This document shows positions 9,242 to 19,408 of a stretch of DNA of 64,000 nt, piece by piece (positions within the stretch are counted from its first letter, which is position 1; each line of letters opens with the position of its first letter). Made by a program: the position numbers and the translations under genes. The DNA is from Vescimonas fastidiosa (GTDB taxonomy: Bacteria; Bacillota; Clostridia; Oscillospirales; Oscillospiraceae): NCBI RefSeq assembly GCF_018326305.1, contig NZ_AP023415.1, positions 1-64,000 on the forward strand, given 5' to 3'. The notes beneath the pieces were generated by a model, which searched no databases, was not told the origin of the DNA, and saw nothing but the letters and a program-made list of their open reading frames with translations.

Positions 9242-9663
9242 ATGTTGCCGAGTTTGAAGAAAAGTTAGGTATCGGTGCAGAAAGTGGGGATTATCGTATT
9301 ATCGAAAAGGTGTTGCCTTATGCTGATGAAGTCCACGAACACACCAGCGTGTACCAGCTCAACGAATTAGATTTTATGTACCGCCAGCTTTCAAGTGATA
9401 TGCAGGAAGAATATGTATCACTACTTACGGTGTTTGAAAATTTAGAAGCACTTTATATTTGCAGGAACGTGATTATTGTTTATCCCGACTGTAAAAGCAT
9501 GATAGATGTTGCAAGGCAAAAGCTGATGAACGACCCGATGTTCAAGCATTTATCCGAGGACTGTCAAGAATACTACTTTGACTTTGAAGCCTACGCTTCT
9601 CACTTGCAGGAACACGGGAAATTTTTAGTAACAGAACACGGTATCTTTGAACTGCCAGAGTAG
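9160..9663 (+). CDS. ardA: ArdA-like antirestriction protein (divergent copy)
   Basis: A 167-residue acidic protein with the ArdA pattern: ISYWFDLPID near the N-terminus, SVYQLNEL, VYPDCKSMIDVA and a C-terminal YFDFEAYASHLQEHG...EHGIFELP. ArdA proteins mimic B-form DNA and block type I restriction enzymes when the ICE enters a new host. The length matches the Tn916 Orf18 protein. It is more divergent than the second copy, which begins 18 bases after its stop. Two ardA genes in tandem are unusual for the Tn916 backbone. Confidence 0.75.
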   Translation: MQETRVLVETRGTTGEETISYWFDLPIDVAEFEEKLGIGAESGDYRIIEKVLPYADEVHEHTSVYQLNELDFMYRQLSSDMQEEYVSLLTVFENLEALYICRNVIIVYPDCKSMIDVARQKLMNDPMFKHLSEDCQEYYFDFEAYASHLQEHGKFLVTEHGIFELPE

Positions 9664-9680
9664 GAAATGAGGTGGTGCTT

Positions 9681-10185
9681 ATGATTGATGATATGGCGGT
9701 TTATATTGCTAATCTTGGCAAATACAATGAGGGCTATTTAGTCGGTGCTTGGTTCACGTTCCCCATTGACGAGGAAGATGTGAAAGAAAAAATCGGCTTG
9801 AATGAACAGTATGAGGAATACGCTATCCATGATACCGACAACTTTCCCATTGCGATTGGCGAGTATGTTTCCATTGAAGAACTCAATGAGATGTATGAAA
9901 TGATAGAGGAACTTCCCGACTATATTGTAGAGTGTCTGGACGAATTTATCAGCCACTATGGGACGCTGGAAGAAGTCGTGGAACATAAGGACGATATTTA
10001 TTATTATCCCGACTGTGAAACCATGACAGACGTTGCCTACTACTACATAGACGAATTGCGAAGCACTTGGCGACATTCCACCCAGCTTACAGAACTACAT
10101 TGACTATGAAGCCTACGGGCGAGATTTGGATATGGGCGGTTGCTTTATTGAAACAAGCCGAGGTATGTGCGAGATACCATATTAA
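9681..10185 (+). pseudogene. ardA: ArdA antirestriction protein (Tn916 Orf18-like), frameshifted
   Basis: The N-terminal 125 residues (AVYIANLGKYNEGYLVGAWF and onward) are close to Tn916 ArdA. The frame breaks at about 10059, where an extra C follows GAATTG. Removing it gives EALGDIPPSLQNYIDYEAYG and a normal end CEIPY at TAA 10183-10185. As written, the protein ends early at 10103 with a foreign tail. ATG 9681 has GAGGTGG upstream. Confidence 0.8.
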
Positions 10186-10238
10186 CGCTGGAAGATCAGC
10201 GACAAGCATTGTTGCTACTGACAGCGTATTTCTCTTTT

Positions 10239-10270
10239 AAGGGACAGTCTGAAACATGGCTGTCCTTTTC
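10239..10270 (+). terminator. Hairpin before the TcpE gene
   Basis: AAGGGACAG (10239-10247) pairs with CTGTCCTTTT (10260-10269), followed by CTATTT. It lies in the 118-base gap between ardA and the TcpE gene and may end the ardA transcript. Confidence 0.45.
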
Positions 10271-10303
10271 TATTTAGAAACTTACGAAAGGAGCTGAAAG
10301 AAC

Positions 10304-10702
10304 TTGAAAAAGATTAAAAGCTACACGGGTATCTGGAACGTGGAAAAAGTCTTGTATGCAATCAATGACTTTAACTTACCCTTTCCCGTTACTTTTACAC
10401 AGATTACATGGTTTGTGATTACGGAATTTCTCATCATTCTGTTTGGGGATATTCCCCCACTTTCCATGATTGAGGGAGCATTTCTCAAATATTTTGGTAT
10501 TCCCGTTGCTCTCACTTGGTTTATGTCGCAGAAAACTTTTGACGGAAAGAAGCCGTACAGCTTTTTGAAATCACAGATAACCTATGCCCTGCGACCTAAA
10601 ATCACTTATGCAGGAAAAGCCGTAAAACTGCATAAGCAGACCTTGAATGAAACAATCACGGCAGTAAGGAGTGTGAACTATGTTCCCGATAAAATATATT
10701 GA
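10304..10702 (+). CDS. TcpE-family conjugation membrane protein (Tn916 Orf17-like)
   Basis: A 132-residue protein with two hydrophobic segments (residues ~25-45 and ~58-75) and the TcpE signature region KTFDGKKPYSFLKSQITY. TcpE-type proteins form part of the transfer channel. The start is TTG 10304; AAAGGAG lies 10 bases upstream and no ATG fits. Its 3' end overlaps the start of the ATPase gene by 23 bases, suggesting translational coupling. Confidence 0.85.
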   Translation: MKKIKSYTGIWNVEKVLYAINDFNLPFPVTFTQITWFVITEFLIILFGDIPPLSMIEGAFLKYFGIPVALTWFMSQKTFDGKKPYSFLKSQITYALRPKITYAGKAVKLHKQTLNETITAVRSVNYVPDKIY

Positions 10703-13138
10703 CAATAACCTTGTCTGGAACAAGGACAATGAGGTGTTCGCTTACTATGAGCTGATACCGTACAACTATTCTTTCTTATCCGCAGAGCAGAAATTTATCG
10801 TGCATGACAGTTTTCGCCAGCTCATTGCACAGTCCCGTGAGGGTAAAATTCATGCCTTGCAGATTGCCACAGAAAGCTCAATCCGCAGTATGCAGGAGCA
10901 GTCAAAGAAACTGGTAACTGGAAAATTAAAGGAAGTTGCCTATCAGAAGATAGACGAACAGACCGAAGCGTTAGTATCTATGATTGGGGACAATCAAGTG
11001 GACTACCGCTTTTTTCTTGGCTTTAAGCTCATGGTTACGGAAGAACAGCTCAATCTGAAGAACATCAAAAAATCGGTGTGGCTGACGTTCACAGAATTTC
11101 TCCATGAAGTGAACCACACGCTGATGAATGATTTTGTTTCCATGCCGAATGATGAAATCAACCGTTACATAAAAATGGAAAAAGTTACTGGAAAATAAAA
11201 TCTCCCGTCGCTTTAAGGTGCGTCGCTTGGAAATCCATGATTTTGGGTATCTCATGGAACATCTTTACGGCAGGGACGGTATCGCTTATGAAGATTATGA
11301 GTACCAGCTACCAAAGAAAAAATTGAACAAAGAGACGCTGATAAAATACTACGACCTTATCCGTCCGACAAGGTGTGTGATTGAGGAAAGCCAGCGGTAT
11401 TTACGATTGGAACATGAGGACAAGGAAAGCTATGTGTCCTATTTTACCGTCAATGCGATTGTAGGAGAGCTTGATTTTCCGTCGTCTGAAATCTTCTATT
11501 TCCAGCAACAGCAATTCACATTCCCCGTTGATACGAGCATGAATGTAGAAATCGTGGAAAATCGGAAAGCATTAACGACCGTCCGCAACAAGAAAAAGGA
11601 ACTGAAAGACCTTGATAATCACGCCTATCAAGCAGGAAGTGAAACCAGCTCAAATGTGGTGGACGCTTTAGACAGCGTGGACGAGCTGGAAACTGATTTA
11701 GACCAGACAAAAGAAAGTATGTATAAGTTAAGCTACGTCATACGGGTGTCTGCACCCGATCTTGACGAGCTGAAACGCCGTTGTGATGAAGTCAAGGACT
11801 TTTACGACGACCTCAATGTAAAGCTGGTGCGTCCTGCTGGGGATATGCTGGGGCTTCATTCTGAATTTTTTACCAGCCAGCAAGCGATATATCAATGACT
11901 ATGTGCAGTATGTAAAATCAGACTTTTTTTAGCTGGGCTTGGCTTTTGGTGCGACACAGCAGTTAGGGAGAAACTACGGGTATCTATATGGGCTATTCTG
12001 TTGATACGGGAAGAAATGTGTACCTGCAACCGTCCCTTGCCAGTCAAGGTGTAAAAGGTACAGTTACCAACGCTTTAGCGTCTGCTTTTTGTCGGTTCGC
12101 TTGGCGGTGGGAAATCGTTCTGTAACAATCTTCTGGTATATTATGCGGTGCTGTTTGGCGGTCAAGCACTTCTGTTAGACCCTAAAAGTGAGCGTGGTAA
12201 CTGGAAAGAAACGCTCCCAGAGATTGCACATGAAATCAATATCGTAAATCTTACCAGCGATAAGGACAATGCAGGGCTTCTTGACCCGTTTGTGATTATG
12301 AAGAATGTAAAAGACGCTGAAAGTCTGGCAATCGACATCTTAACATTCCTTACGGGTATTTCTTCAAGGGACGGCGAAAAATTCCCCGTACTTCGTAAGG
12401 CAGTACGCTCCGTTACCCAGAGCGACAGTCGGGGCTTGCTCCATGTGATAGACGAGCTACGCCGTGAAGATACGCCCATATCAAGAAATATCGCAGACCA
12501 TATCGACAGCTTCACGGACTACGACTTTGCACACCTGCTGTTTTCAGACGGTACGGTAGAAAAATGCTATCAGTCTGGATAATCAGCTCAATATCATTCA
12601 AGTAGCGGACTTAGTATTGCCAGATAAAGACACCACTTTTAATGAATACACAACCATTGAATTATTATCGGTGTCTATGCTGATTGTGATTAGTACCTTT
12701 GCACTCGACTTCATTCACAGCGACAGAAGCATTTTTAAGATTGTAGACCTTGATGAAGCGTGGGCGTTCTTAAATGTGACACAAGGAGAAACGCTCTCTA
12801 ACAAGCTGGTTCGTGCTGGACGAGCTATGCAGGCAGGCGTTTATTTTGTTACCCAGTCTGCCTATGATGTTTCAAAGGAAAGTCTGAAAAACAATATCGG
12901 CTTGAAATTTGCCTTTAGAAGCACGGATATAAACGAGATAAAGCAGACCTTAGAATTTTTCGGTATCGACAAGGACGATGAAAACAACCAGAAACGCTTG
13001 CGTGATTTGGAAAATGGACAATGTTTATTGCAGGACTTATACGGGCGTGTCGGTGTGGTACAGATACACCCCGTCTTTGAAGAACTGCTACACGCCTTTG
13101 ATACCAGACCGCCCGTACAGAGAAATGAGGTGGAGTGA
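10680..13138 (+). pseudogene. VirB4-like conjugation ATPase (Tn916 Orf16-like), multiply frameshifted
   Basis: Four frames tile a ~815-residue VirB4/TraE-type ATPase that powers the transfer channel. The order is an N-terminal region (MFPIKYIDNNLVWNKDNEVF), a middle region (DFGYLMEHLYGRDGIAYEDY), a Walker A region near 12,095-12,120 (VGSLGGGKS, split between frames), then LLLDPKSERGNW and IVDLDEAWAF (Walker B). Breaks occur at ~11,184, five between ~11,870 and 12,095, and ~12,565. Every one is repaired by removing bases, for example an extra T in GAATTTTTTACC and two extra T in GACTTTTTTT. Total length matches the intact homologue plus the insertions. If real, the element has lost its motor. 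Confidence 0.9.
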
Positions 13139-15355
13139 TGAAAGAAAGGATAAAAGGTGCGTTCACAAAAAAGAAGATTTTCCACTTTCTCAAAATGGCT
13201 CTGTTCGTGGTGGCACTCTCCCTTATCCTGCTTTCACTTTTGGGGACGGTGGCTCATGCGACGGGGCTTGTAGACGATACCATAAACGCAGAAAATCTTT
13301 ATTCAAAATATCCCCTTTCCAACTACCAGCTTGATTTTTTCGTCGATAATAGCTGGTCGTGGCTTCCGTGGAACTGGCTCGACGGTATCGGAAAATCGGT
13401 ACAATACGGGCTGTACTGCATTACCAACTTTGTCTGGACTATCAGTTTGTATTTGAGTAATGCAACGGGCTATGTGGTGCAGGAAGCCTATAAGCTGGAC
13501 TTCATCAATGATATGGCAGACAGTATCGGAAAGAGCATACAGACCCTTGCAGGCGTTACCGAGAACGGCTTTTCTTCTACGGGCTTCTATGTTGGTTTCC
13601 TGCTTCTCATTATCTTAGTGGTGGGAATGTACGTTGCTTATACGGGACTTATCAAACGGGAAACCAGCAAGGCACTTCACGCCGTTATCAACTTTGTAGT
13701 GGTGTTCGTACTGTCCGCTTCGTTTATCGCCTATGCTCCCGATTACATCAAGAAGATAAATGAATTTTCATCAGACATCAGTACCGCTTCACTTGATTTG
13801 GGAACAAAAATCATGCTCCCCAACTCTGACAGCGAGGGCAAGGACAGCGTGGACTTGATACGGGACAGCTTATTTTCTATTCAAGTGGAACAGCCGTGGC
13901 TACTTCTGCAATTCGGGAACAGCAACGCAGAGGAAATCGGGACAGACCGTGTGGTCGCTCTTGTATCGGCAAGTCCAGAGGACGAGGACGGGAAAACCAG
14001 AGAGGAAGTCGTGAAAACAGAAATCGAGGACAACGACAATAACAATCTGACAATACCGCAGGTCGTGAAACCGTTTGGGTATGGTGTTCTTCCTACTTGT
14101 TCTTTAACTTTAGGGTATCACGATATTTGTATTCTTGCTTACGGGCATGATGTTGTTCAGCCAGATACTTTTTTATTATCTTTGCAATGTTTTTTACCTA
14201 TCAGTTTTTCTACTTTCCATGATACCGAGCTATGAAAGCATGGCAAAGCAGGCAATCGTGAGAGTATTTAATACCATAATGACACGGGCAGGAATAACGC
14301 TCATTGTAACGGTGGCATTTAGTATTTCCAGTATGTTTTACAACATTTCCACAGACTACCCATTCTTTATGGTGGCGTTCTTGCAGATAGTATGTTTCGC
14401 TGGTATCTACATGAAGCTGGGCGACTTAATGAGTATGTTCTCACTTAATGCTGGCGACAGTCAAAGCATGGGACGACGCATATTCCGCAGACCGTATCTG
14501 TTTATGCGACATCGGGCTAGGCGTATGGAACACCGTATTGCAAGGGCGGTAAGTGCTGGCGGTATTTCGGGCGGTGTAGCTGGTGCGGTGGCTGGAAGTG
14601 CCGTTGCTGGCAAGAGAGCCGAAAGAAAAAATACGGCTTCTAAAGAAAATCGGGGCAATACCACTTCCAGCATGGGACAGCGTGCAGGTTCAAAAGTCGG
14701 TGCTGTTTTAGATACGAAAAATAAAGTGAAAGACAAGGCAAACGCTGTCAAAGAGAATATCAAGGATATGCCGACACAGACCGCTTATGCGGTGTATTCC
14801 GCAAAGGAAAAGGCAAAGTCCAGCGTGTCCGACTTCAAGCGTGGCATGGTGCAGGAACAGCAGTCCAGACAGACGGGACGCTTGGAAAAGCAGGAACAGC
14901 GTAAGAAAAATATCGCTGACAAACGTATGGAGCTTCAAAAGGCACAAGAAGCAAGGCAGGTACAGCGAAAGGCTGACGGATCAGCGACAACGGGAGCTAC
15001 CCGTCCCCATGAGCGACCAGTCACAGCTTCAACCATTCCAAAGCCGAGTGTTGAAAAAATGCAGGAAGTCAAACGCCCAGCCACAGCTCCAACTCCGAAA
15101 GCAAGTGAGCCAGTCAAGACAAATGTTATCAAAGAGCGTCCGTTATCTTCTGGTGCTTCTGATAAGAAAGCACCCCAGCCTACACAGACAGTACATAGGC
15201 AGAATGTAGAAAAAGTGGTATCGCAGGAAACACGCCAGAATGACACCAAAGACCGCAGGATAAAGGTTCAGCAGACCCAGAGCGTCCAGAAGAACCAGCA
15301 GACCATAGAGAAAACCCGTAACCTTGTAACGAAGAAAGGACAGAAGAAAAAATGA
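13138..15355 (+). pseudogene. Orf15-like polytopic conjugation protein, frameshifted
   Basis: This is the VirB6/TrbL-like channel protein of Tn916 elements. It has a signal/TM segment (residues ~20-40), a large ectodomain, several membrane helices and a long basic Gln/Lys-rich cytoplasmic tail (~250 residues). The first frame is good to about 14,050 and the second from about 14,215 (LLSMIPSYESMAKQ, then LGDLMSMFSL and RRIFRRP). Between them, in the membrane region, at least five insertions are needed to explain the reading: an extra A near GTGAAACCG, one T and AG near 14,107-14,115, and extra T in three T-runs. The start ATG overlaps the preceding stop. Confidence 0.85.
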
Positions 15356-16361
15356 AACTGAAACATATCGCTATCATTGGCAGTCTGTTTCCTATCCTCT
15401 TTTCTCTGGTGCTTTTCTTTGGCGTCCTCATTAGTGCGGACAGCGACGACGAGAACAGCAATTTTTCTTCTGGCATTACGGGTATGAACCTATCCGCAGA
15501 AGTCTTGAAACATCAGCCTATGGTAGGAAAAATACGCCAGAGAAAACGGTATCTCCGAGTATGTCAATGTGTTACTTGCTATCATTCAAGTAGAAAGTGG
15601 CGGTACGGCAGAAGATGTTATGCAGAGTTCGGAAAGTCTTGGTTTACCGCCTAATTCCTTAGATACGGAAAGCTCAATCAAGCAGGGGTGTAAGTATTTT
15701 GCGTCCCTGCTTTCTTCCTGCAAAAATCAAGGTATCGACGACTTGAATGTAGCGATACAGTCTTATAACTATGGCGGTGGCTATGTGGGATATGTGGCAG
15801 GAAAAGGAAAAAAACACACTTTTAATCTTGCAGAGAGCTTCGCCCGTGAGAAATCGGGTGGAAAGAAAGTAACCTACACCAACCCGATAGCCGTTGCTAA
15901 GAATGGGGGCTGGCGGTATGGCTATGGAAATATGTTCTATGTGGAAGTAGTCAATCAGTATTTAGCAGTTCCGCAGGTATCGGGAGAACTGGCACAAAAG
16001 GTAATGAATGAAGCGTTGAAATATCAAGGCTGGAAGTATGTGTATGGTGGCAGTAACCCGAATACTTCCTTTGATTGTTCGGGATTGACGCAATGGTGCT
16101 ATGGAAAAGCTGGTATCTCCTTACCGAGAACAGCACAAGCACAGTATGACGCAACCCAACATCTGCCACTCTCGCAGGCAAAAGCTAGGCGATTTGGTGT
16201 TTTTCCATTCCACCTATAACGCTGGTTCGTATGTAACACACGTCGGTATTCTTGTTTCGCCGACACAGATGTACCACGCAGGCGACCCGATAGGATATGC
16301 AGACCTAAGTAGTAGTTACTGGCAACAGCACTTAATCGGTGCAGGACGAGTAAAACAATAG
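15352..16361 (+). pseudogene. Lysozyme-like + NlpC/P60 cell-wall hydrolase (Tn916 Orf14 / CwlT-like), frameshifted
   Basis: Three frames tile a ~335-residue bifunctional peptidoglycan hydrolase that opens the wall for the conjugation channel. An N-terminal membrane anchor (residues ~5-28) is followed by a soluble lytic domain (LLAIIQVESGG with the catalytic Glu, then IQSYNYGGGYVGYV) and an NlpC/P60 domain (YGGSNPNTSFDCSGLTQWCY with the catalytic Cys, then the His region THVGILVS). The breaks are an extra G at about 15,526 (GTAGGAAAAA) and an extra A at about 16,187 (AAAGCTAGGC); removing both restores QAKAGDLVFFHS. The start overlaps the Orf15-like stop. Confidence 0.9.
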
Positions 16362-16377
16362 AAAGGACTTGAAAAAT

Positions 16378-17289
16378 ATGTTTAAGAAGAATAAGAAACA
16401 GACAGAAACTATCAAAGAACCAAAAGAAAAAAAGGTGCGTACTGTCAAGGTAGGCACACATAAGAAAACCGTGATTGCGTTGTGGGTGGTGCTTGTCGCA
16501 AGCGTGAGCTTTGGAGTATATAAGAATTTTACCGCTATCGACCAGCACACGACCCATGAAAAAGAAATCATAGAGCTTCGCTTGCAGGACACCAACGGGA
16601 TAGAAAATTTCGTAAAAAACTTTGCGAAGTCCTACTACACATGGAGTAACAGCAAAGAAGCGATTGAAGCAAGGACGCAGGCAATCAACGCTTATCTGAC
16701 AAAGGAATTGCAAGACTTGAATGTTGATACAATCAGAACGGATATACCGACCAGCTCCACAGTTACAGATGTGATTGTATGGCATATCGAGCAATCGGGA
16801 ACGGACACTTTTTCTGCTACCTACGAAGTAGATCAGCAGATAAAAGAGGGAGAACAGACAAGCAATGTGAAAGCAACCTATACTGTAAAAGTCTATGTGG
16901 ACGCTGACGGGGATATGGTAATCGTTCAGAACCCTACCCTTGCACCAGCAATCGAAAAATCAGACTATGAGCCTAAGACACCAGAAGCAGACGCAAGCGT
17001 AGACGCTGATACTGTCAATGACGCTACCGCTTTTCTGGAAACATTCTTTAAGCTCTACCCAACAGCCACAGAAAAAGAGCTTGCCTACTATGTAGCTGGA
17101 AATGTGATTGAACCTATCGGCAGGGACTACCTTTATTCTGAATTGGTAAACCCTATCTTTATAAAGGACGGGGACAATGTGAAAGTCAAGGTTGCTGTAA
17201 AATTCCTTGATAATCAGACAAAGGCAACGCAGGTATCGCAGTATGAGCTTGTGCTACATAAGGATAGTAACTGGAAGATTATAAAATAA
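16378..17289 (+). CDS. TcpC-family conjugation protein (Tn916 Orf13-like)
   Basis: A 303-residue intact protein with a basic N-terminus, one membrane helix (residues ~25-45) and an extracytoplasmic TcpC/VirB8-like domain pair (KNFAKSYYTWSN, then LETFFKLYPTATEKELAYYV). TcpC-type proteins assemble the channel. ATG 16378 is used because GAAAGGA lies 10 bases upstream; an in-frame TTG at 16369 is too close to it. This is the last gene of the transfer operon. Confidence 0.9.
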   Translation: MFKKNKKQTETIKEPKEKKVRTVKVGTHKKTVIALWVVLVASVSFGVYKNFTAIDQHTTHEKEIIELRLQDTNGIENFVKNFAKSYYTWSNSKEAIEARTQAINAYLTKELQDLNVDTIRTDIPTSSTVTDVIVWHIEQSGTDTFSATYEVDQQIKEGEQTSNVKATYTVKVYVDADGDMVIVQNPTLAPAIEKSDYEPKTPEADASVDADTVNDATAFLETFFKLYPTATEKELAYYVAGNVIEPIGRDYLYSELVNPIFIKDGDNVKVKVAVKFLDNQTKATQVSQYELVLHKDSNWKIIK

Positions 17290-17319
17290 TAGCTCTATTA
17301 TACCCCCCTCCTCAATATG

Positions 17320-17382
17320 TGTCATGCTAGCTTGACATTTGAAGTCAATATGATATAATGACAATGTAAGGCTAACTTGACA
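17320..17382 (+). promoter_or_regulatory. Promoter with two 18-bp operator copies
   Basis: The promoter is TTGACA (17332-17337), a 16-base spacer and TATAAT (17354-17359) with an extended TG at 17351-17352. TGTCATGCTAGCTTGACA (17320-17337) is a near-perfect palindrome (16 of 18) covering the -35. A second copy (17365-17382, 15 of 18 identical) lies 45 bases on, just after the -10. This suggests repression by the HTH protein encoded next. Confidence 0.7.
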
Positions 17383-17401
17383 CTGAAAAGGAGGGGTGAT
17401 T

Positions 17402-17608
17402 TTGAAAAACCGTGTAAAAGAGTTGCGTGAAAAGGAGGGACTAACGCAAAAGAAATTAGGCGAAAAAGTAAATGTTTCAAGACAAGCAATCAACGCTATT
17501 GAAACGGGAAAATATGACCCATCACTTTGGTTGGCTTATGATATTGCACAACTATTTAATATGAGCATTGAAGAAGTATTCAATTTTAAGGAGAGTGAGA
17601 GAAAATGA
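17402..17608 (+). CDS. Small XRE-family regulator
   Basis: A 68-residue protein, almost entirely helix-turn-helix: LREKEGLTQKKLGEKVNVSR, then QAINAIETGKYDPS. The start is TTG 17402, 7 bases after AAGGAGG; a GTG at 17396 lies too close to the ribosome site. It belongs to the YozG/regulator-of-adjacent-membrane-protein type and overlaps the next gene by 4 bases. It probably represses its own operon through the two dyads upstream. The gene sits where Tn916 carries tet(M). Confidence 0.8.
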   Translation: MKNRVKELREKEGLTQKKLGEKVNVSRQAINAIETGKYDPSLWLAYDIAQLFNMSIEEVFNFKESERK

Positions 17609-18039
17609 AATCATTAAAAAATCCTATGACTAATGCGATTTATATAGCTTCAATTACTGCTATTTACGCTATGATATTTATAGTTTCGTCTGAATTTGTA
17701 TCAAAGTATGCTTATTGGCTTTCTGATAGTCGGTGGTCTTTGTTCATTCAAAACAAAAACATGAAATTTATAGGACTTGGGATGATTGGCATAGCAATTA
17801 TCATTGACATATTCTCTGCTTTAAGAAGAAAGAAATATGATGAGTATCAAATAATTGCATTAGAAAAAATCATGCTATTTAATGGACTTTTTATAACGAT
17901 TATCTTTCCATTTTCTTTATTTATACTTATTTTTGCACCGATATATTTTGTGGAAACGATTTTTGCTTTTATTCTATTTCAATGGTTGTGTATGGTAATT
18001 ACAGAAGTGCTTTATTTATTTAAGAATTATAAAATTTAA
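17605..18039 (+). CDS. Four-helix membrane protein of the HTH cargo operon
   Basis: A 144-residue protein with four clear hydrophobic segments (about residues 10-30, 50-68, 88-110, 115-138) and few charged residues. AGGAGAG precedes the ATG, which overlaps the HTH stop. The HTH-plus-membrane-protein pairing is common in Firmicutes and resembles DUF2178-like proteins, but I cannot place it in a family. Its job is unknown. Confidence 0.7.
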   Translation: MKSLKNPMTNAIYIASITAIYAMIFIVSSEFVSKYAYWLSDSRWSLFIQNKNMKFIGLGMIGIAIIIDIFSALRRKKYDEYQIIALEKIMLFNGLFITIIFPFSLFILIFAPIYFVETIFAFILFQWLCMVITEVLYLFKNYKI

Positions 18040-18057
18040 GTGGAAGGAGTTGTTACT

Positions 18058-18417
18058 ATGTGGTTTGTTTGGGTTATGTGGGGAATAGTTACCATTTCTA
18101 TTATTGCAACAATTATTTTGATGACAGGAAAGGGAAGTAAATTTGTTACTGGTTTTAATACTAAAAGTACAGAAGAAAGAGCACAATATGACTCAAAAAA
18201 AGTGAGTAAACAAGCAGGAATTTTTATGATTTTAATAGATGTAGGATTGATTGCACTTGTTTCGTATATTCAGTTTAGAGCCGTTCCAGCTATTCAAAAT
18301 AACACAATTTCAAATTATGGAACAGAAATAACTATTGTTTCATTAGGAATTTGTGCTTATATAATTCTTGTTGCAATGATAGCGGTTATTCGTGGCTTTA
18401 AGTATAGTAAGAAATAA
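18058..18417 (+). CDS. DUF3784-type membrane protein
   Basis: A 119-residue protein with three membrane helices and the DUF3784-like segment GKGSKFVTGFNTKSTEERAQ between helices one and two. GGAAGGAG lies about 10 bases before ATG 18058. It follows the four-helix protein by 18 bases and is probably in the same operon. Function unknown. Confidence 0.7.
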   Translation: MWFVWVMWGIVTISIIATIILMTGKGSKFVTGFNTKSTEERAQYDSKKVSKQAGIFMILIDVGLIALVSYIQFRAVPAIQNNTISNYGTEITIVSLGICAYIILVAMIAVIRGFKYSKK

Positions 18418-18496
18418 TGAGGTTAGAATGATAACCTCAAGTTCCTATGTAATTATTAAAGAAATTTACTACAAATAATTTGTTTGAGGTATTGGT

Positions 18497-18721
18497 ATGA
18501 TAAGACTTAAAAAACGAGATATAAAAAAGGCATTAAAAGCTGGTGCAAAAGCTGGCGGTGTATCATTAGCTGATGTTCGAGCTGATATTGAAGCAACGAT
18601 TGATGAAGCAATGAACAGTACCGACCCTGATGTGCAGGCAAATTTCAAAAAGTATTTTGGAAATAAACGCCCTACGCCAGAAAAATATATTTATAAGATT
18701 ACGAAAAAGACAGTAAAATAA
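18497..18721 (+). CDS. Small conserved ICE protein of unknown function
   Basis: A 74-residue, mostly helical, charged protein: [20 protein letters not shown], then [12 protein letters not shown] and a basic end. GAGG lies 9 bases before the ATG. Similar short proteins are common in mobile elements of gut Firmicutes. I do not recognise a characterised family. Confidence 0.55.
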   Translation: MIRLKKRDIKKALKAGAKAGGVSLADVRADIEATIDEAMNSTDPDVQANFKKYFGNKRPTPEKYIYKITKKTVK

Positions 18722-18987
18722 GTGCTTTAAAGGGGGCTTGTATTATGGAACGCTTTAAGTACAATCTTATACGGTCATACACTACCTAACTGCATTTTAT
18801 CAACAACTGAATATTTTATAGCTATAATAGCTCGTATAAAACTATATGTTTTGTGCGGGCTTTTTTCATACCCGAAAAAATTAAATTTTTTTCAAAATAG
18901 GTCATTAAATCACACCTTTCATTCCCTATATGGTGCGGAAAGAGGGATAAACACTTTTCAAATCATAGAGGAAAGGGGGTGAGATTG
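18722..18987. other. Non-coding gap before the sigma-like regulator
   Basis: About 265 very AT-rich bases without a supported gene. A terminator-like stem pairs AGCTCG (near 18,830) with CGGGCT before TTTTTTC (near 18,860). In Tn916 this interval lies between the resistance module and orf7. Confidence 0.4.
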
Positions 18988-19407
18988 ATGAAACCGTCTG
19001 ACTTCCAGAAAACAGTTCAATGTCGCTTTGAAAGTTGTTTGAAGAAAGTTGTCCGTCATGTTGTAAAGGACTACCAGCAAGGATTGAAACGACGAAAAGA
19101 TAAAGAAATTCCATTCTGTGAACTTCCAGAAATTTTCGTTGAAAATTTTGCTGTGTGGGACGACTACGAAACAGATTATACAATCTTTTCAGTATGTGGC
19201 ATTGATATTCGTGTCCTTGATGATGGGCTGGCAGAAGCCTTGAAGAAACTTCCAGAAAGAAAGAGAAATACTCTGTTGATGTATTACTTCTTGGAAATGA
19301 CAGAAAGTGAAATTGCCAACTTGCAAAAGATTACGCAAAGCGGTGTATTTAAAAACCGACATCATGCTTTAGAAACTATGAAAAAAATACTAAAGGAGAA
19401 GCAGTAA
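18988..19407 (+). CDS. Sigma-70-like regulator (Tn916 Orf7-like)
   Basis: A 139-residue protein that follows the Tn916 Orf7 layout: MKPSDFQ, a middle IFSVCGIDIRVLDDGLAEAL, and a C-terminal region-4-type helix-turn-helix (LPERKRNTLLMYYFLEMTES, EIANL). Orf7 activates the transfer/recombination promoters of Tn916. ATG 18988 has AAGGGGG about 8 bases upstream and is preferred over GTG 18979. It is followed after one base by the orf8-like gene. Confidence 0.8.
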   Translation: MKPSDFQKTVQCRFESCLKKVVRHVVKDYQQGLKRRKDKEIPFCELPEIFVENFAVWDDYETDYTIFSVCGIDIRVLDDGLAEALKKLPERKRNTLLMYYFLEMTESEIANLQKITQSGVFKNRHHALETMKKILKEKQ

Positions 19408-19408
19408 A

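Noticed and set aside
17290..18480. tet(M) or another resistance gene at the usual Tn916 position
   Set aside because: The interval holds an HTH gene and two small membrane proteins with no resistance motif.
18497..18721. Spo0A C-terminal-like domain in the small ICE protein
   Set aside because: No clear helix-turn-helix recognition sequence; left as unknown.
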